A stretch of DNA of 64,000 bases from Methylobacterium aerolatum. Its GTDB lineage: Bacteria > Pseudomonadota > Alphaproteobacteria > Rhizobiales > Beijerinckiaceae. Made by a program: the position numbers and the translations under genes. The stretch covers positions 1 to 64,000 of the forward strand of contig NZ_BPQE01000012.1 of NCBI RefSeq assembly GCF_022179085.1, read 5' to 3'. The notes beneath the pieces are model-generated. The model was given only the letters and a program-made list of their open reading frames with translations. It did not search any database and was not told where the DNA came from. Positions 59,701 to 64,000 of the stretch are shown piece by piece. Numbering within the stretch: position 1 is the first letter of the stretch; every line of letters begins with the position of its first letter.

Positions 59701-62700
59701 GATCGTCTGATCCGCGAACCGGGCGTACTCGACGCCGACGAGCAGGTCGGTGCCGTCGCTGGTGAGGGGATTGCCGTTCGCATCGAGGAGGGGGTTCCCG
59801 TTGGCGTCGAGGAAGTCGGCGGCCGTCCGGTTGTCGGTGATCTTCAGGGCCGGCATCGCCACGCCGTTGCTGGCCGTGAAATCGATGACCTGGATCGTGT
59901 AGCGCGCGAGGTTGCCCGTGAAGACGGCCGTATCCGCCGTCCCGTCCGTGCCGCCGTCGCCGAGCACGGTGTCCTTGAACTGGGCCGAGCGCAGCATCTC
60001 GGTGAAGTGCTTGTCGAACTGCGCGCCGCCGAGGGCGTTGGCGGCGTCGATCAGCCCGTCGGAGCCGAGCACGTCGGCGTAGCCCACCCGGTGCGATGCG
60101 CCCTGGTAGCGGGCATCCATCAGCTGCTCGGCGTCGGTCAGGCCGGCGTTGTTGTTGTGGTGGTCGTAGGTGGAGTTCTGGCCGGTCAGGATCACGTGGC
60201 CGGCGGCGTCGCGCACGGCGTTGCCTTCGGCGTCGTAGCGGACGCCCTTGTCGGTGCCGATCAGGGCATCGAGGCGGACGGACCCGCCGATGATGATGTC
60301 GTTGCCGCCCAGACCCTCCAGGGTGTCGTTGCCCGAGCCGCCGATCAGCCAGTTCTGGCCGGCGATGGAGGCGTCGGCGCCGTTGCCGGCGTCGGAAGGA
60401 TCGCTCCCGGTCAGCGTGTCGTCGCTCACCGAGCCGATTGCGCCGTCAATCTGGAACGAGGGCACCTGCGTCGGCGAGCCGTTGACCGTCACGTTCGGAT
60501 TGGCTTGGTTGCCGAGGTCGAACACGACGCCCTTCGGACGGGCGTTGTTGTCGCTGAAGTCGATCAGGTCGAAGCCCTTGTCGTTGGTATCGGTGCCGTC
60601 GCCGCCCAGGACCTCGTCCGAGCCGATGGTGAGGGCGCCGGTCGGATCGCCGGGGCGCAGGATGTCGTCGCCGTCGCCGCCGAAGAGCTGGTCCTGGTCC
60701 GCCCCGCCGATGACGAGGTCGTCGCCGTTGTCGCCGTAGAGGATGTCGCCGCCCGATCCGCCGTCCACGAGGTCGTTGCCGTCGCCGCCATGGGTGAACG
60801 GGTCGGTGTCCTGGCCGCCGTAGATCTTGTCGTCGCCGGAGCCGGCGGAGAGCTTGTCGATGCCGGTGCCGCCGTCGAGGAGGTCGTTGCCGGAGCCGCC
60901 GATGATCTGGTCGGCGCCGTTGATGTCGGTGCCCGAGGATTCGCCGTAGAGGAAGTCGTCGCCGGCGCCGCCGTCCATCAGGTCGGGGTTGTCCCCGCCG
61001 TACATCGTGTCGCTGCCCGTGCCGCCGTAGAGGCGGTCGATGCCGAAGCCGCCGTAGATGACGTCGTTGCCGCCTTCCCCGTAGACCGTGTCGTCGCCGC
61101 CCTGGGCGTAGATCAGGTCGTCGCCCTTCGAGCCGACGATGACCTCGCTCGACTCGGCGCCGGAATTCGGCGTGCCGTCGAGGTTCACGTAGCCGTTGAG
61201 GGCGTAGGCGTTGTCGCCGCCGTGGTAGTCGGCGCTCATCGGGTTGTCGGCGGAGAGCCGCGTGTCCTGGATGTAGGTCTTGCCGGAGATCGCGATCAGC
61301 CCGCCGTCGTGGCCGTTGCTCACGCCGCCGTTGGAGTAGATGCCCATCGTGCCGTTCGCGACGTCGGCGAGGTCGCCGTACTTGTGCTCGTTGCCGGTGG
61401 TCAGGGACTCGGTCTGGCCGGCCGCCAGCACCTCCTTGCGCGCGCCGAGGTCCACGTACTGGTCGGCGTAGCCGAAGATGTTGCCGTTCAGGTGCGTCAG
61501 GCCGGTGTTGCGCTCGAAGATGTCCTTGAGCTGCCCGTTGGCGACCTCCTCGCCGAATTGCTGCCCGGCCAGACGGTAGAGGTAGTAGAACCGGTCGCCG
61601 TCCATCAGCGACTCGATCTGCGTGACGAAGACCTTGTCGAAGGTCTCGCCGAGCAGGCCGCCGGGCTGGTGCACCTCCGCGAGGCCGCCGATCCACGTAT
61701 CGATCTGGTTGAAGCCGAGGGTCCCCGCCCCGCCCACGGAGGCGTCGCCGGACAGGAACGCGCCCGCGCGGGTCACGAGCTCGGCGACCGTCCCGGTCCA
61801 GCCGAGGACCGTGCCGAGCACGGCGCCCGCCGCATCGTCCGCGAAGGCGTGGCTCGCCAGGTCCAGCACGGCGTGGGCCTTGTCCATGGCGCCGTCGAAG
61901 GCATAGGCAGCGATGAAGTTCACGAGGGAACTCGGGTGCTGCATGTTCTGCCCGAAGTCGTTCCAGCTGGTGTAGCGGACCATGCCGAGCGCTTCGCGGA
62001 AGTCGTTCAGCGTCGGCACGCCGATGTCGCGGCCGCGGGCGATGTTGATGGCCGCGAGGTCGAGGGGCTGGCCGAGCAGGCCCTGGTTGAGGGCCGGGGT
62101 GACGAACTCGTCCACCTCGTTCTGCTGCTGGTGGGTCATGCCCAGGACGATCGAGGCCGGGCCGAGATCGCCGAACTTCTCCGGGTTCAGGAAGGCGTCG
62201 TGGAGGGCGTAGCCCATGATCTTGCCGGTGATGCCGCCGGTCGGATCGATGGTGTCGATGGTCTCGCGCAAGGTCGAATGGCCGAAGCGGAAGGCGACCT
62301 GGGCGTATTCCAGCGTCACGTCGGGCTGCTTGTCGGGCGAGTAGCCGACGAATTCCTGGATGTTGGGCGACACGTTGCGGGCATACTGGTCGACCGCCGC
62401 GTGCTGGTATTCCATCTCGACGATGAGCTTGGCGCCGAGGAACACCTTGTCCTCGTTCCAGGCGATGGAGCCGTCGGCGCGGATGAAATCCCCCGCCGCG
62501 TTCGTCCGCCCGGTGTCGATCTGGAATTCGTGCAGCTTGGCGTGGGTCGCGTCGTCGGTCGCGACGTCCTGGCGGTGCAGGGCGTCGATCAGGTTCTGGA
62601 CCTGGAAATTGTGCTCCTCGTGGAAGACGTGGTGGACGGAGGTCAGGCCGAAATTCTCGTTCACCCGGCCGTCGCCCGCGACGTAGTGGTCGCCGACCGA

Positions 62701-64000
62701 GGCGAGCAGGATGTCCGACACCGCGTTGCGCACGGACTCGACGGATGCGGCGGAGACGCCCGGCGGCGTCTGCATGATGCTGAAGTCGGCGAAGTTCACC
62801 CAGCCCGCCAGGGCGCTGGCGCCGGTCAGGTCGGTACCGGCGGGGATGGGGGGCGATTGCGGCCCCGTCGGCAGGTCCGAGCCGAGATGCAGGGTAAGGA
62901 CACCGTTCGCGTTGAAGCCGAAGGTGTCGCCCGGCCGGATGCCGGCTTGGCCGAGGGTGGCGATGGCATCCAGGACCTTCTGCGCCTCGGCGCCGGTCTC
63001 GCCCTGGCCGCCGAGCAGGTGCGCGCGGTCGAAATGGGGGTTCATGTCGAGGAGGAGGGCCTCGCCGCTGGTCCCGGCCACGACATGGCCCGCCGCATCC
63101 CGGTTGCGCAGGTTGGCGACGTCGTCCCAGGTCAGCGCATCGCGCTTGGTCGCGTCGAGATGGGTGCGCAACTCGTTGAGCGTCGGCAGGGTGGCGTTGG
63201 TCAGGGTGCCGTCGGGCTTGGCCCAGGCGGTCTTGAGGGTGTGGCCGTCGAGCAGGTTCATGCCGGCGTGGAACGAGGCGCCCCCATCGGTGGAGACCCA
63301 TTCGCGCAAGAGCGCGGTCCGCTGCTCGTCGGAGCCGTAGGTCTGGCTCTGGTCGATGAAGGGCGAGACGTGGTTCGCGTACTCGCTGCCCTTGGCGTCG
63401 AGGGTCTGGACCTTGGCGCGGTTGATGGTGATCTCGGTGACAGGCTGCCCGTCCGGCCCGAGCATGCCGTAGAGCGGATCGTCGATCCCGAGGGCGATCT
63501 TGATGGTCACGGCGCCGCCGGAGGCGTTGGCTTGGCCCTTGTCGATGAAATCGAGCCCGTGGTCGAAGAACTGGCCGAACAGCACGAAGAAGCCGTTCGA
63601 GGGCGAGACGCCGGGGTTCAGGCCGCCGATGAAGTGGTCGTCCCGGCCCGCCGAGGCGGCCAGCCGCGCCTGGGTGTCGATCTGGCCCTCGCCGCCGTTC
63701 TTGACCGTGTCGAGCCGGCCCCACTCGAGAACCCGGGCCTCGCCGGTCTGCGGATCGTAGTAGATCTCGTTGGCGGTGTGGACCGGCTTGCCGTTGGCGC
63801 CGAGGGGATTGTCGGCCGCGTGGTTCGCCCAGGTGTCGTAGACCACGTCGCCGGTGGTGATCGCCCGGCTGATCATGCGCGGCGTGTAATCGACGACGTT
63901 CTTGATGTTGATCGCCGTCCCGTCCGCCGCCGTCGTGTTGCCCTCGATGCCGGTGCCCGGCAGGGCCGCCGTCACGGCGTAGTCCTGATGAGCGAGGGCG
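56722..64000 (-). CDS. Giant RTX haem peroxidase (animal peroxidase superfamily), 5' end outside window
   Basis: More than 2420 residues are visible. The frame remains open to the right edge, and the GTG at 63975 is probably not the start because the upstream codons continue a plausible sequence (ALAHQDYAV). Numbering from that GTG, the peroxidase domain (about 30-880) has distal FGQFFDHGLDF (Asp138, His139), calcium region SPFIDQSQTYGS, distal Arg437 in AGDGRVNENFGL, proximal His566 in AFRFGHSTLRE, and NIARGRDIGVPTLNDFR. RTX repeats follow at about 945-1220, then a beta-sandwich domain near 1490-1620, a tandem-95/cadherin-like domain near 1625-1765, a second RTX block near 2125-2245 and a C-terminus with FRIVLEGHHDLTAANF. 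The architecture matches secreted bacterial peroxidases such as Mn(II)-oxidising MopA. The ABC exporter gene follows directly. Confidence 0.92.
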   Translation of the reverse strand, partial: ALAHQDYAVTAALPGTGIEGNTTAADGTAINIKNVVDYTPRMISRAITTGDVVYDTWANHAADNPLGANGKPVHTANEIYYDPQTGEARVLEWGRLDTVKNGGEGQIDTQARLAASAGRDDHFIGGLNPGVSPSNGFFVLFGQFFDHGLDFIDKGQANASGGAVTIKIALGIDDPLYGMLGPDGQPVTEITINRAKVQTLDAKGSEYANHVSPFIDQSQTYGSDEQRTALLREWVSTDGGASFHAGMNLLDGHTLKTAWAKPDGTLTNATLPTLNELRTHLDATKRDALTWDDVANLRNRDAAGHVVAGTSGEALLLDMNPHFDRAHLLGGQGETGAEAQKVLDAIATLGQAGIRPGDTFGFNANGVLTLHLGSDLPTGPQSPPIPAGTDLTGASALAGWVNFADFSIMQTPPGVSAASVESVRNAVSDILLASVGDHYVAGDGRVNENFGLTSVHHVFHEEHNFQVQNLIDALHRQDVATDDATHAKLHEFQIDTGRTNAAGDFIRADGSIAWNEDKVFLGAKLIVEMEYQHAAVDQYARNVSPNIQEFVGYSPDKQPDVTLEYAQVAFRFGHSTLRETIDTIDPTGGITGKIMGYALHDAFLNPEKFGDLGPASIVLGMTHQQQNEVDEFVTPALNQGLLGQPLDLAAINIARGRDIGVPTLNDFREALGMVRYTSWNDFGQNMQHPSSLVNFIAAYAFDGAMDKAHAVLDLASHAFADDAAGAVLGTVLGWTGTVAELVTRAGAFLSGDASVGGAGTLGFNQIDTWIGGLAEVHQPGGLLGETFDKVFVTQIESLMDGDRFYYLYRLAGQQFGEEVANGQLKDIFERNTGLTHLNGNIFGYADQYVDLGARKEVLAAGQTESLTTGNEHKYGDLADVANGTMGIYSNGGVSNGHDGGLIAISGKTYIQDTRLSADNPMSADYHGGDNAYALNGYVNLDGTPNSGAESSEVIVGSKGDDLIYAQGGDDTVYGEGGNDVIYGGFGIDRLYGGTGSDTMYGGDNPDLMDGGAGDDFLYGESSGTDINGADQIIGGSGNDLLDGGTGIDKLSAGSGDDKIYGGQDTDPFTHGGDGNDLVDGGSGGDILYGDNGDDLVIGGADQDQLFGGDGDDILRPGDPTGALTIGSDEVLGGDGTDTNDKGFDLIDFSDNNARPKGVVFDLGNQANPNVTVNGSPTQVPSFQIDGAIGSVSDDTLTGSDPSDAGNGADASIAGQNWLIGGSGNDTLEGLGGNDIIIGGSVRLDALIGTDKGVRYDAEGNAVRDAAGHVILTGQNSTYDHHNNNAGLTDAEQLMDARYQGASHRVGYADVLGSDGLIDAANALGGAQFDKHFTEMLRSAQFKDTVLGDGGTDGTADTAVFTGNLARYTIQVIDFTASNGVAMPALKITDNRTAADFLDANGNPLLDANGNPLTSDGTDLLVGVEYARFADQTISLKLQKPVLDLHAYDTTVATLADNFNASQWSNSNGTATWTTAWSETGDFVANANQVTGGQIQLNAAGSGQLRLSDNGDGASIQRTVDLSGASGATLAFDYRLNSFDTGDKVVASISFDNGATWHEIRTFQGTGAGNNTNGQGTVSVDLTTIKATTETFGANAIVKVEAVTTVGGGTSANNGYVAIDNLRIDVTKTTADADPFPNYTTTFTENGAAVTIARNPTITDDGAIIHSAKVVLTNAQAGDTVNGHDIAGDNISIATDTSVPGRITLTLTGDDTLAHYQAQIAAITFANTSNNPSPVDRIIQVTVNDGLLDSNLATTTVHVVPVNDAPTARADSVVTNVGNGPNGIVVPDWALLANDTDPDGPNPLAITGVSGFNSLTATHGSAAGAVTILDSGTTLNAPNGGSFSYTVTDGGAAPNTATGTVTLRQQTGANLNGTTGADILVDGATGHTIAGGRGDDIVLAGDGADTITWTASGSVTQGSIFGIPFTTVNVATDGHDFIDGGAGTDSFVLTSTVTGNNAAAQANSEVAETFDVYTLAEAQGAGITGLRNVAGEIVITRNGAVAAELVNVEEITINTGAGTDTVRVHGNFAPTQLAYNTIHVNDADGGDTVDITGLTSDHRIVLSTDAAGHIVGAVRPQDVVDHHGATALPADGAATDGSAPDASGPDDTGTGHDTAGGPPAAGPDETSQTGDALFGTAEADLLVGHGATATIMGLGGDDLILGTGGADVIQAGAGDDLVKAGAGDDAAFGGAGEDSLFGGAGNDLVAGEAGDDRLFGEAGDDVLEGGQGHDVVFAGGGDDRVLATVGDGDDLYFGEAGSDTIDYSAIGDAITVDLGNGIDHHGSVVSAGSGSDSIFGFENFIGGAGNDTIIANDQANVLDGGGGDNTFVFRSAADADGDTIKGFQPGDVIDLTGIDADASAEGRQSFVLFAGTNFTAAGQVIVSHETVAGQEQTLVQASTTGGPQADFRIVLEGHHDLTAANFHSVH
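57240..57560 (-). repeat. Second RTX repeat block of the giant peroxidase
   Basis: Regular 27-base units encode GGAGNDLVAGEAGDDRLF-type nonapeptides close to the C-terminal secretion region. This location, just before the export signal, is the usual one for RTX repeats of type I substrates. Confidence 0.75.
60650..61140 (-). repeat. First RTX repeat block of the giant peroxidase
   Basis: This block is a tandem array coding for nonapeptides such as GGDDTVYGEGGNDVIYGG. On the plus strand it appears as recurring GTCGTCGCCG- and GCCGCC-rich units with a period near 27 bases, interrupted by longer insertions. It binds calcium outside the cell and aids folding after export. Confidence 0.75.

Noticed and set aside
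60446-63724. 1092-codon minus-strand frame inside the giant peroxidase gene
   Set aside because: It is out of frame with the peroxidase and consists mainly of Arg/Pro/Gly low-complexity sequence. The peroxidase frame carries all haem-site residues.
63973-63975. GTG at 63975 as the start of the giant peroxidase
   Set aside because: The frame is open to the window edge with plausible protein sequence, and no ribosome binding site is seen, so the gene is treated as 5'-partial.

Overview
The window is GC-rich with dense, mostly overlapping gene pairs. Its gene content is typical of a metabolically versatile alphaproteobacterium of the order Hyphomicrobiales, most likely Methylobacterium or a close relative: several Liv-type and TRAP importers, many small oxidoreductases, type I secretion systems with RTX cargo, and a FadR-type regulator. 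The genus is inferred from gene style only. No rRNA, tRNA, CRISPR array, insertion sequence or phage gene was seen.

Layout. (1) 1-4.9 kb: a translationally coupled operon with the end of an SDR, a RuBisCO-like protein (OiaX type), a DUF1537 acid-sugar kinase (OiaK type), a second SDR and an orphan TRAP binding protein. This fits uptake and breakdown of an apionate- or isoapionate-like sugar acid. (2) 4.9-7.3 kb: DUF898 membrane protein plus M48 metalloprotease pair. (3) 7.6-12.4 kb: RND pump and its adaptor, unusually divergent, followed by a small BLIP-like secreted protein. (4) 12.6-22.4 kb: a complete Liv-type ABC importer with an M20 amidohydrolase, a flavin monooxygenase-like enzyme, RidA, DUF1028 and a LysR regulator. 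This looks like a catabolic unit for an imported N-acyl or amine compound. (5) 22.8-27.4 kb: TreS-like GH13, alpha-glucosidase and an MFS permease. (6) 27.5-39.3 kb: a TRAP transporter (DctPQM), an AHL-lactonase-like MBL hydrolase, a 3-hydroxyisobutyrate dehydrogenase-like enzyme, a carboxymuconolactone decarboxylase-like protein, a FadR/GntR regulator, an SCP2-like/alpha-beta hydrolase fusion and a second full Liv importer. At least three promoters here share one palindromic element that is probably the regulator's operator.

(7) 39.3-64 kb is a cell-surface and secretion region: a lone GT2 glycosyltransferase in a less GC-rich patch; a type I secretion ABC/MFP pair next to a 661-residue non-RTX protein made of four copies of a repeat (about 110 residues apart for the first three); small secreted proteins; a PlsC acyltransferase; a chemotaxis receptor; and a second type I secretion operon. 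That operon carries a multidomain RTX protein and a giant animal-type haem peroxidase with RTX repeats, related in architecture to Mn(II)-oxidising MopA proteins. The peroxidase runs off the right edge. No TolC-like outer membrane factor lies in the window, so both secretion systems must use one encoded elsewhere.

The most interesting items are the four-repeat putative type I cargo (44513-46498), the haem-peroxidase/RTX secretion operon (51401-64000), the M20-monooxygenase-RidA-DUF1028 catabolic unit (12.6-22.4 kb), and the shared operator set at 32.2, 32.7 and 39.4 kb.
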